Notes under the pieces: generated by a model
Seen by the model: only the letters and a program-made list of their open reading frames with translations
What the model was told of the DNA's origin: nothing
Database searches by the model: none
Shown here: piece by piece, positions 9,079 to 15,861 of the stretch
How the letters are laid out: each line of letters opens with the position of its first letter
How positions within the stretch are numbered: the first letter of the stretch is position 1
Made by a program: the position numbers and the translations under genes
Origin: an uncultured Pelagibacteraceae bacterium
GTDB lineage: Bacteria; Pseudomonadota; Alphaproteobacteria; Pelagibacterales; Pelagibacteraceae
Length of the DNA: 52,011 bases
NCBI GenBank assembly: GCA_902522955.1
Contig: CABYXR010000005.1
Coordinates: 1 to 52,011 of the forward strand
Reading direction: 5' to 3'

Positions 9079-9107
9079 TTTACTGTTCAATTTTTGAACA
9101 TTATAAC
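9079..9107 (+). promoter_or_regulatory. Candidate sigma-70 promoter with a palindrome filling its spacer
   Basis: TTTACT (9079-9084) and TATAAC (9102-9107) are separated by 17 bases and resemble -35 and -10 boxes. The spacer carries a perfect inverted repeat, TGTTCAA-TTT-TTGAACA (9084-9100), which could be an operator. The predicted start is about 9113-9116, at or next to the ATG at 9116, so the SDR transcript would be leaderless or nearly so. AT-rich DNA gives such matches by chance, so this is only a candidate. Confidence 0.4.
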
Positions 9108-9115
9108 CGTTTAAA

Positions 9116-9853
9116 ATGATACTTAAAAATAAAAATATTTTTATCACTGGAGCTGGAAAAGGTATTGGAGAAAGAACAGTGAAGGATATGATTAATGCTG
9201 GTGCCTATGTTTATACTTTAATTAAAGATAAAAGAGATAATATAAAATTTAAAAACCAAAATAATTTAAAAATATATAATGGAAATGTTCTCAATTTAAA
9301 ATTAATTAATCGTATTATCAGCGACTCTAGAAAAAATAAAAGACCTATTAATGGTATAGTTAATAATGCTGGAGTTAGATTAAGAAAAGAATTCATAAAA
9401 ATTAATAATAAAGATTTACGAAAAGTTTTAGATGTAAATTTTTTTAGTATATTTTATATTTTGCAAAATTTTTCCAAATTCTGGATAAAATATAGAATTC
9501 AAGGAACGGTTGTTAATTTGTCTTCAATAGTTGGAAAATCTGGTTTTAAAGAATTATCTGCATATGCAGCATCTAAGGGAGCAGTAACTTCATTAACAAA
9601 ATCTTTTGCCACTGAAATGGCAAGGTATGGTATAAGGGCTAATTGTGTAAGTCCAGGTTTTACAAAAACATCTTTTTACACAAAATTTAAAAAAAATAAG
9701 AAGCTCTACAATTGGACTCTGAGCAGGATACCAACTAGAAGATGGGGTGAACCAAAAGAAGTTTCTAACTTAATTTGTTTTTTGCTTTCAAATAATTCAA
9801 ATTACATAAATGGTGAAGATATAAGTATTGATGGTGGATGGTTAAGTTCATGA
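9116..9853 (+). CDS. Classical SDR oxidoreductase (FabG-like)
   Basis: A 245-residue classical short-chain dehydrogenase/reductase. Motifs are the TGAGKGIG cofactor loop (11-18), NNAGVR (83-88), the catalytic serine region NLSSIVG (134-140), Y150 and K154 (SAYAASKGAV), GIRANCVSPGF, and the closing GEDISIDGGW. Length and motif spacing are those of 3-oxoacyl-ACP-reductase-like enzymes, but its stop codon overlaps a CMP-sugar synthetase gene and an AroB-like cyclase follows, so the substrate is more likely a sugar acid or cyclitol. It has its own candidate promoter immediately upstream and no Shine-Dalgarno sequence. Confidence 0.8.
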   Translation: MILKNKNIFITGAGKGIGERTVKDMINAGAYVYTLIKDKRDNIKFKNQNNLKIYNGNVLNLKLINRIISDSRKNKRPINGIVNNAGVRLRKEFIKINNKDLRKVLDVNFFSIFYILQNFSKFWIKYRIQGTVVNLSSIVGKSGFKELSAYAASKGAVTSLTKSFATEMARYGIRANCVSPGFTKTSFYTKFKKNKKLYNWTLSRIPTRRWGEPKEVSNLICFLLSNNSNYINGEDISIDGGWLSS

Positions 9854-10599
9854 AAAATAAAGTGTTAGGCCTTATTCCCACAAGATTAGGGTCCACGAGA
9901 TTGCCCGCGAAACCTCTGCTTTCTATTAACGGATGTCCACTGATTGTCCATGTTTACAGACGAGCTAGACTTTCGAAAATTTTAAATGACGTAATAGTTT
10001 GTTGTGATGATAAAAAAATTTTAGATGTAGCAAAAATGTATAATGTGAAATGTATTTTGACTTCAAAAAAACACAAAAACGGCACTGAAAGGATTTACGA
10101 GGGATATAAAAAAATAAAAAAAAAATACAACTTTATTGTAGACATTCAAGGCGACGAACCTTTGATAAATCCTAAACATATAGATCAAGTTATTAAATTT
10201 CATCTTAAAAATAAAAAAACAGATATCATTCTACCAACTCTTAAGACTAAGATTACAAATAATACAAATTTAATTAAGGTTGTCACCAATAATTTTGATG
10301 AAGTACTTTATTTATCTAGATCAAATATTCCTTTAGAATTTAAAAAAAAAAATAAATTCATTAAAAAACATCTATCTATAATTTCTTTTAAACCAGATGC
10401 TCTTAAAAAATTTTATTATACTAAAAAAGGTAATCTTGAGTCGATTGAAGATATTGAGTTATTAAGAGCGCTTGAAGCGGGACTTAAAATAAAAACTTTA
10501 AATTTGAAAGGAGAAAGTTTTTCTATTGATGTCAAAAAAGATTTCCTAAAAGCAAAGGAAATATTAAAATCTGATAAACTCTTTAAAAGGTATTTTTAA
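9850..10599 (+). CDS. kdsB: 3-deoxy-manno-octulosonate cytidylyltransferase-like CMP-sugar synthetase
   Basis: The 249-residue protein has the KdsB pattern: LGLIPTRLGSTRLPAKPLL at the N-terminus (nucleotide binding), VIVCCDDKKILDVAK, NGTERIYEGY, and the metal-binding FIVDIQGDEPLINP. KdsB transfers CMP from CTP to Kdo for lipopolysaccharide core assembly in the cytosol. I chose the ATG at 9850 because it forms an ATGA overlap with the SDR stop and gives the normal N-terminus; an in-frame start at 9838 would add four residues. Given the neighbouring SDR and cyclase it could be a paralogue for a Kdo-like acid (compare 8-amino-Kdo synthesis in Shewanella) rather than the housekeeping copy. Confidence 0.78.
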   Translation: MKNKVLGLIPTRLGSTRLPAKPLLSINGCPLIVHVYRRARLSKILNDVIVCCDDKKILDVAKMYNVKCILTSKKHKNGTERIYEGYKKIKKKYNFIVDIQGDEPLINPKHIDQVIKFHLKNKKTDIILPTLKTKITNNTNLIKVVTNNFDEVLYLSRSNIPLEFKKKNKFIKKHLSIISFKPDALKKFYYTKKGNLESIEDIELLRALEAGLKIKTLNLKGESFSIDVKKDFLKAKEILKSDKLFKRYF

Positions 10600-10602
10600 C
10601 TT

Positions 10603-11712
10603 ATGAAAATTACTTATAAAATTAATAATATCCTTCATGGTATTAAATTTTGTACAGATAAAGAGTCGCCAGATATTGTTAGAGAGCTCAAAAAACATTA
10701 CTCAGATCATAATCTTTTAGTTGTTTTAGATAAAAAATTAAAAAATAATTTTAAAAAATATTTGATTAAAGATTTGAAAAAATCTGGAAAAAAAATCTCA
10801 CTTATCACTGTAGAGGCTAATAAAAAAAACAAAAATGAAAAAATGTTATTCAAAATTTTGGATGAATTAATTACAAGGGGATTTACAAAAAAATCGGTGA
10901 TAATTTCTTGTGGAGGGGGTGTAGTCGGAGACGTTTGTGCATTAGCAAGCAGTCTTTATTTAAGAGGATTAATTTACTACCATATACCAACAACTATGAC
11001 GGCTATCGTTGATAGTTGTATAGGTGGTAAAACAGGCATTAATTATAAAAACATTATTAATTCTGTTGGAAATTATTATCACCCCAGAACAGTTTTTGTT
11101 TCAAAGAATGTCATTAATTTAATACCTGATAGAGAATTTTTTTCAGGTCTTCCAGAAATAATGAAATCTGGACTTATTAATGATTTTAAAATTCTAACAA
11201 TGTTAAATAACGGTATGTCTAAGTGTTTATCGAGAAATTATAAATACCTTTCAAAACTAATATTTTTAACTTTAAAAACTAAAATTAAATTTTTTAAAGA
11301 CGACGTCTATGAAAATTCATCAAGATTAAATTTAAATTTTGGTCACACTTTTGCTCATGCAATTGAGATGGCTTTAAAATCTAAAACTAGTGACATTATA
11401 AGACACGGAGAAGCAGTAGGTATAGGAATGTTATGTGAAATATATTATGTTGAAGGAAAAGGAAAAAATTTTATTTTTTTAGAGTCTTTATTAAAAAAAT
11501 ATAAGCTTCCTACTAATATCAATAGCTTCATCAAGAAAAAAAATCAAAAATCAATTTCTAGAAAAATCTATAATAACATTTTTTTAGATAAAAAGAGAAT
11601 TAATAAATTTCCAAGAATTATCAAATTAAAAAAAATTGGTAAATCGAATATTTTTGAAATGAAAAATAATCGTAAAATTATAGATACAATTAAAAATGTA
11701 ATTGTAAGGTAA
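10603..11712 (+). CDS. 3-dehydroquinate synthase-superfamily sugar-phosphate cyclase
   Basis: The 369-residue protein is AroB-like: SCGGGVVGDVCALASS (103-117), IPTTMTAIVDSCIGGKTGIN (128-147), LPEIMKSGLIND, LNFGHTFAHAIEMA and RHGEAVGIGM. The expected metal ligands are present (E185, H248, H268). The stretch after GGKTGIN, which is HPLGKN in typical dehydroquinate synthases, is YKNIIN here, so a phosphate-contacting lysine appears lost. The family also contains 2-deoxy-scyllo-inosose synthase and sedoheptulose-7-phosphate cyclases. Its place between kdsB and FkbM genes, away from shikimate genes, argues for a cyclitol role in surface polymer synthesis. If it were the only aroB in the genome, the call would revert to dehydroquinate synthase. 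Confidence 0.72.
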   Translation: MKITYKINNILHGIKFCTDKESPDIVRELKKHYSDHNLLVVLDKKLKNNFKKYLIKDLKKSGKKISLITVEANKKNKNEKMLFKILDELITRGFTKKSVIISCGGGVVGDVCALASSLYLRGLIYYHIPTTMTAIVDSCIGGKTGINYKNIINSVGNYYHPRTVFVSKNVINLIPDREFFSGLPEIMKSGLINDFKILTMLNNGMSKCLSRNYKYLSKLIFLTLKTKIKFFKDDVYENSSRLNLNFGHTFAHAIEMALKSKTSDIIRHGEAVGIGMLCEIYYVEGKGKNFIFLESLLKKYKLPTNINSFIKKKNQKSISRKIYNNIFLDKKRINKFPRIIKLKKIGKSNIFEMKNNRKIIDTIKNVIVR

Positions 11713-11716
11713 TAAT

Positions 11717-12580
11717 ATGATGAAAAAAATTTCTTATTTACTATATAAGATTATAAAAATATTTGATGATTTAGTTTTTTTTATTTTTAAAAAAAAATTT
11801 TTAATTCATTTTAGTGATTTTTTTAATGAGGATTTCTACCAAAACGTTGAAATAAATAAAAAAAAAACTATTTTTTTTTCTCCTAATAAAGTTATTAATT
11901 GGAGAGTTAATACTTTATTCTCAAAAGAACCAGAGACCATAGAATGGATAGATAATTTCGATACAAGTAATAATAATATTTTTTGGGATATAGGAGCTAA
12001 TATTGGATTATACTCTATTTACGCGGTCCAAAAACATGAAAATTTAAAAGTAATTAGCTTTGAGCCTTCCACAAGTAATTTAAGAGTTTTAAGTAGAAAT
12101 ATTTCAATTAATAATCTAAATAGTAAAATTATAATTAATCAAATTCCTTTAACTGATAAAAAAAATGTTCATATTTCTATGTTTGAACCTGAATTTACAG
12201 AAGGATGGGCTATGAATTCTTACGGATTTCCTACTGACTATGAAGGTAAAAATTTTCAGCCTAAACAAAAATATAATTTGTTCGGAACAAATATAAATTT
12301 TCTTCTAGATAACAAAATTCTAGACATTCCCAATTATATAAAAATTGATGTTGACGGCATTGAACATAAAATTTTAAAAGGGGCGGATAAGTATCTTAAA
12401 AATAAAAACATCAGAAGTATCTCAATAGAGATTAACGAGAACTACAGCTCTCAATTTAATGAGATATTAAAAACTTTGTCAGATTGTGATTTTCATATTA
12501 AACATAAAAAGCATGCATCAATTTATGATAAAAATGAAAAGTTTTCTAAATTATTTAATTATGTTTTTGAAAAAAAATGA
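11717..12580 (+). CDS. FkbM-family SAM-dependent methyltransferase
   Basis: A 287-residue methyltransferase. The SAM-binding motif is NIFWDIGANIGLYSIYA (motif I at about 90-100), followed by VISFEPSTSNLRVLSRNI (motif II acidic residue) and the FkbM signature YIKIDVDGIEHKILKGA near 225-240. FkbM-type enzymes O-methylate sugars or polyketides, and many surface-polysaccharide clusters carry them. The N-terminal 60 residues are unrelated to the core fold and rich in Phe and Lys. It follows the cyclase by four bases and its stop overlaps the start of the 2OG oxygenase gene (ATGA). The likely role is methyl capping or decoration of a sugar. Confidence 0.8.
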   Translation: MMKKISYLLYKIIKIFDDLVFFIFKKKFLIHFSDFFNEDFYQNVEINKKKTIFFSPNKVINWRVNTLFSKEPETIEWIDNFDTSNNNIFWDIGANIGLYSIYAVQKHENLKVISFEPSTSNLRVLSRNISINNLNSKIIINQIPLTDKKNVHISMFEPEFTEGWAMNSYGFPTDYEGKNFQPKQKYNLFGTNINFLLDNKILDIPNYIKIDVDGIEHKILKGADKYLKNKNIRSISIEINENYSSQFNEILKTLSDCDFHIKHKKHASIYDKNEKFSKLFNYVFEKK

Positions 12581-13203
12581 ATATTAAATTAATAGATAAC
12601 TTTTTAAATGAACACGATCTTAAAGAGATCCAGTCATTAAATTTAACTTCGGTAAAAAAAAATGAAGTTAAAGTTTATCATAATTCAATTGATAAGAATA
12701 ATAACGTAAAATCAGAGTGTATAAATTCTGACACTATAATAAGACTACATAGAAATTATCACAAAAAAGCTATTAATGTTTTGAGGGAGTTAAATCAAGC
12801 AAAAATAGATCTATATGAATACTCTGAATTTCACATAATTGAAACGGGAGCTAATTGTCAGTTTCCCATTCATGATGATACTCCAAATAAATTATTAAGC
12901 GGTGTTATTTATATAAATCCAGAGTCAAATTCAGGAACGAAATTTTACAAAACTAAAAAAGGTGAAGGGGAAAAGACTGTTGAATGGAAAATAAACAGAG
13001 GAGTTTTTTTTTCAAGAAAAGAAAGAGAAACTTGGCATTCCTACAGAGGTGATGGAAATTCAAATAGAATAGCTTTAGTTTATAATTTAATGACTACAAG
13101 AATAAAAGAAGTATTTGAAATTGAAAAAAAAAGCTATTTGATCGGAAATTTTCGATACAAAATTAATCCTTATATTTATAAATTTTTTAAATTTACTATA
13201 TGA
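12577..13203 (+). CDS. 2-oxoglutarate/Fe(II)-dependent oxygenase-like protein
   Basis: The 208-residue protein shows the HxD...H facial triad of the cupin-fold oxygenases: H99 and D101 (FPIHDDTPNKLLSGVIYINP) and H154 (RETWHSYRGD), followed by R164 (SNRIALVYNL) as the usual 2-oxoglutarate-binding arginine. The spacing and the NSGTKFY stretch between them fit the prolyl-hydroxylase-like group. It would hydroxylate or otherwise oxidise a substrate using O2 and 2-oxoglutarate. Its start overlaps the FkbM gene stop by four bases and its end overlaps rfbG, so it is probably co-expressed with both. A sugar or lipid-linked intermediate is the likely substrate by context only. Confidence 0.68.
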   Translation: MNIKLIDNFLNEHDLKEIQSLNLTSVKKNEVKVYHNSIDKNNNVKSECINSDTIIRLHRNYHKKAINVLRELNQAKIDLYEYSEFHIIETGANCQFPIHDDTPNKLLSGVIYINPESNSGTKFYKTKKGEGEKTVEWKINRGVFFSRKERETWHSYRGDGNSNRIALVYNLMTTRIKEVFEIEKKSYLIGNFRYKINPYIYKFFKFTI

Positions 13204-14276
13204 TTTTTTTTAAAAGATTTAAAAATAAAAAAGTTTTAGTTACAGGCCATACCGGTTTCAAAGGCTCATGGCTGACTATTTGGCTAAAAATACTTGGTGC
13301 TAAAGTACTTGGAATATCCAATGGAGTTTTAACAAATCCATCAATTTTTAAAATTACAAAGCTTGAGAAAAAAATTGATAGTAGAAAAGTTGATATAAGA
13401 AATTTAAAAAAACTAAAAAAAATTTTTTTATCATTCAAACCTGATTTTGTATTTCATTTAGCGGCACAATCTTTAGTGCAAAAATCGTACAAAAACCCTT
13501 TAGAAACTTTTGAAACAAATTCTTTAGGTACTTTAAATATTTTAGAAGCTCTAAGAGGAATTAAAAAAAAATGCACTGTAATATTAATTACTAGTGATAA
13601 AAGTTATAAAAATCTCGAGCTTAAAAGAGGATACAGAGAAAACGATATATTAGGGGGACTTGATCCCTATAGCGCTTCAAAAGGATCCGCTGAATTAATA
13701 ATTCAATCTTATATCAATTCCTATTACAAAAAAAAAAACAAGATTTTAATTGGTGTAGCTAGAGCTGGAAATGTTATAGGAGGGGGTGACTGGTCTACAA
13801 ACCGATTGGTACCAGATTGTGTAAAATCTTGGTCAAAAAAACAAACAGTTCTTTTGAGGAATCCTTCATCAACTAGACCTTGGCAACATGTTCTTGAAGC
13901 AGTAGGAGGTTATTTACTGTTCGCGATGAAATTAAGTAAAAATCCTAAATTACATGGAGAAGTGTTTAATTTTGGACCAAATAATAAGAATAACTTTAGC
14001 GTAATAAACTTAGTAAAAATCATGAAAGCAAATTGGAAAAATGTTGCTTGGAAGGTAGATAAAAACAGGTCAAAATTATATGAGTCTAAATTACTTAAGC
14101 TAAATTGTCTTAAGGCTAAAAAGATCCTTAATTGGAAAAGTGTTTTAAATTTTAAGGAAACAGCAAATATGACAATAAATTGGTATAGAAAATATTATAA
14201 TTCTTCAGAACAAATTTTAGATTATACAAAAAAACAAATTCTTAAATATGAAAAAATAATGCAAAATAAATTATGA
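13200..14276 (+). CDS. rfbG: CDP-glucose 4,6-dehydratase
   Basis: Converts CDP-glucose to CDP-4-keto-6-deoxyglucose, the entry to CDP-linked dideoxysugars of O-antigens. The 358-residue extended SDR has TGHTGFKGSWL (15-25), which is specific to this family, FHLAAQSLVQKSY, the catalytic TSDKSY (T131, D133, K134), Y157 and K161 (DPYSASKGSAE), and GNVIGGGDWS with RNPSSTRPWQHVLE. The length is normal. It overlaps the cytidylyltransferase gene by four bases, the classic rfbF/rfbG pairing in reversed order. No RfbH-type 3-dehydratase or its reductase partner is in the window, so the next step may use the DesII-like enzyme or an aminotransferase instead. Confidence 0.92.
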   Translation: MIFFKRFKNKKVLVTGHTGFKGSWLTIWLKILGAKVLGISNGVLTNPSIFKITKLEKKIDSRKVDIRNLKKLKKIFLSFKPDFVFHLAAQSLVQKSYKNPLETFETNSLGTLNILEALRGIKKKCTVILITSDKSYKNLELKRGYRENDILGGLDPYSASKGSAELIIQSYINSYYKKKNKILIGVARAGNVIGGGDWSTNRLVPDCVKSWSKKQTVLLRNPSSTRPWQHVLEAVGGYLLFAMKLSKNPKLHGEVFNFGPNNKNNFSVINLVKIMKANWKNVAWKVDKNRSKLYESKLLKLNCLKAKKILNWKSVLNFKETANMTINWYRKYYNSSEQILDYTKKQILKYEKIMQNKL

Positions 14277-14974
14277 AAGTAGTAATTTTAGCAGGAGGTC
14301 AAGGCACAAGGATTTCAGAATATTCAAAAAGTATTCCTAAACCAATGATCGAAGTTAACGGAAAACCAATAATTACGAGAATAATGAGTCATTTTGCTAA
14401 GGCGGGGTTTAAAAAATTTTATATAGCTTTGGGGTATAAGGGAGCAGTTTTAAGAAAATATTTTAAAAAAAATAAAAAAGATTGGAGTGTGAAATTAATT
14501 GATACTGGCACAAAAACCATGACTGGAGGAAGACTCAAAAGATTGCAAAAATATTTTAAAAATGAAACTTTTTTTATGACCTATGGAGATGGTTTATCTG
14601 ATATTGATTTAAAAAAATTAGTAAAATTTCACAAAAAAAATAATAAATTAGTCACTCTAACTGCAGTTAGACCTCCTGCTAGATTTGGACATTTAAAAAT
14701 TAAAGGAAATTCTGTTAAATATTTTAAAGAAAAATCTAGTTTAGATGAAGGTTGGATTAATGGCGGTTTTTTTGTAATGAATTCAAAATTTTTAAAATCT
14801 ATTAAAAATGACAACACTTATCTTGAACGAGATCCACTCGAAAACTTAGCAAAAAAAAAACAACTTTCTGCTTATAAATATGATGGCTTCTGGCATTGTA
14901 TGGATACGGTTCGAGATAAAAAAAGTTTAGATCAAATTTTAAAAAAAAAAAAATTTAAAAAAATCTTTGATTAA
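14273..14974 (+). CDS. rfbF: Glucose-1-phosphate cytidylyltransferase
   Basis: Makes CDP-glucose from CTP and glucose-1-phosphate. The 233-residue protein begins with the nucleotidyltransferase signature VVILAGGQGTRISEYSKSIPKPMIEVNGKPI, and continues with the metal site MTYGDGLSDID, RPPARFGHLKI, and GWINGGFFVMN. It is about 20 residues shorter than the usual 257. It is translationally coupled to rfbG by an ATGA overlap, and the next gene starts inside its last codons. Together the two genes supply CDP-4-keto-6-deoxyglucose to the cluster. Confidence 0.92.
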   Translation: MKVVILAGGQGTRISEYSKSIPKPMIEVNGKPIITRIMSHFAKAGFKKFYIALGYKGAVLRKYFKKNKKDWSVKLIDTGTKTMTGGRLKRLQKYFKNETFFMTYGDGLSDIDLKKLVKFHKKNNKLVTLTAVRPPARFGHLKIKGNSVKYFKEKSSLDEGWINGGFFVMNSKFLKSIKNDNTYLERDPLENLAKKKQLSAYKYDGFWHCMDTVRDKKSLDQILKKKKFKKIFD

Positions 14975-15755
14975 GAAAAATAGCTCAACACCTCTAGTAA
15001 GTATAATTATGAATTGTCATAATGGAGAAAAATACTTGCACGAAAGCATTAAAAGCATTATGTCTCAAATTTACAAAAATTGGGAATTAATTTTTTTTGA
15101 TAATCAATCTAAAGATTCTACCACAAAAATTCTTAAAAAATTTAATGATAAAAGAATAAAATATTTCAAATCAAAAAAATTCCTTAATTTATACGAAGCA
15201 AGAAATTTAGCTATTTCAAAGGCTAAGGGAAAATATATTTGTTTTTGTGATTATGACGATTGGTGGAAAAAAGATAAACTTAAGAAACAAATTAATTACG
15301 TAAAAAAAAATAAAAAAGCTTATTTTGTTTTTTCAAATCTACATATCTATAATGAAAAAACAAAGAAATCATTTTTATACTTTAAAAAAATGCCGAGTGG
15401 TAAAATAACTCAAACATTACTAGATGAGTATAGGCTAGGAATTTTGTCAGTTTTTATGCATAAAAAACTTTTTCAAAAAAACAAATTTAATAAGAGATAT
15501 AATATTATAGGAGACTTCGACTTTTTTTTAAAACTCAGTTTAAAAGAAAAATTTTATTGTATACCGGAACCCTTAGCTTTTTATCGACATCATGATACAA
15601 ATTTCTCTAAAAAAACTAATCTTTTCGCAAATGAAATGGATCATTGGATAAAGAAAAATTCTTACAAGTTTAAAAAATTGAACTATTCATTAAAAAGATT
15701 TAAATTTAATTATTATAAATTAAAATTAAAACAATTAATTGGTTGGGGACTATAG
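14967..15755 (+). CDS. Family 2 glycosyltransferase
   Basis: A 262-residue GT2 enzyme of GT-A fold. Motifs are PLVSIIMNCHNGEKYLHESIKSIMSQ at the N-terminus, ELIFFDNQSKDST, AKGKYICFCDYDDWW (the DxD region) and a later IIGDFDFFLKLS with PEPLAFYRHH. The predicted start is TTG at 14967, within the last codons of rfbF; no ATG lies near the start of the conserved domain. The stop codon TAG at 15753-15755 lies inside the acceptor and D-arm region of the tRNA-Val gene that begins at 15746, so gene and tRNA share 10 bases. The sugar donor is unknown. Confidence 0.8.
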   Translation: MIKKNSSTPLVSIIMNCHNGEKYLHESIKSIMSQIYKNWELIFFDNQSKDSTTKILKKFNDKRIKYFKSKKFLNLYEARNLAISKAKGKYICFCDYDDWWKKDKLKKQINYVKKNKKAYFVFSNLHIYNEKTKKSFLYFKKMPSGKITQTLLDEYRLGILSVFMHKKLFQKNKFNKRYNIIGDFDFFLKLSLKEKFYCIPEPLAFYRHHDTNFSKKTNLFANEMDHWIKKNSYKFKKLNYSLKRFKFNYYKLKLKQLIGWGL

Positions 15756-15820
15756 CTCATCGGTAGAGCACTTCGTTGACATCGAAGGGGTAGCAAGTTC
15801 GATTCTTGCTAGTCCCACCA
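15746..15820 (+). tRNA. tRNA-Val (anticodon GAC)
   Basis: The cloverleaf folds cleanly. The acceptor stem GGGACTA pairs with TAGTCCC, the D-arm is GCTC...GAGC, the anticodon stem CTTCG/CGAAG encloses the loop TTGACAT (anticodon GAC, reading GUC valine codons), the variable loop is GGGTA, the T-arm GCAAG/CTTGC carries TTCGATT, and the discriminator A is followed by encoded CCA (15818-15820). Its first 10 bases overlap the end of the upstream glycosyltransferase gene. Confidence 0.93.
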
Positions 15821-15837
15821 TCTAATGAAAAAAATTT

Positions 15838-15857
15838 TTCTTAATAAATATTAAGAA
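15838..15857. repeat. Perfect AT-rich inverted repeat after tRNA-Val
   Basis: TTCTTAATA (15838-15846) and TATTAAGAA (15849-15857) are exact reverse complements separated by two bases. The repeat lies between the tRNA-Val 3' end and the next ATG at 15862. No T-run follows on the plus strand, so it is not a standard terminator. It could be a protein site, an mRNA hairpin or chance in AT-rich DNA. Confidence 0.4.
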
Positions 15858-15861
15858 TATT

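Noticed and set aside
9838-9849. Start of the kdsB-like gene at 9838 (GTG or ATG-like upstream).
   Set aside because: ATG 9850 overlaps the SDR stop as ATGA and gives the normal KdsB N-terminus; extra residues have no support.
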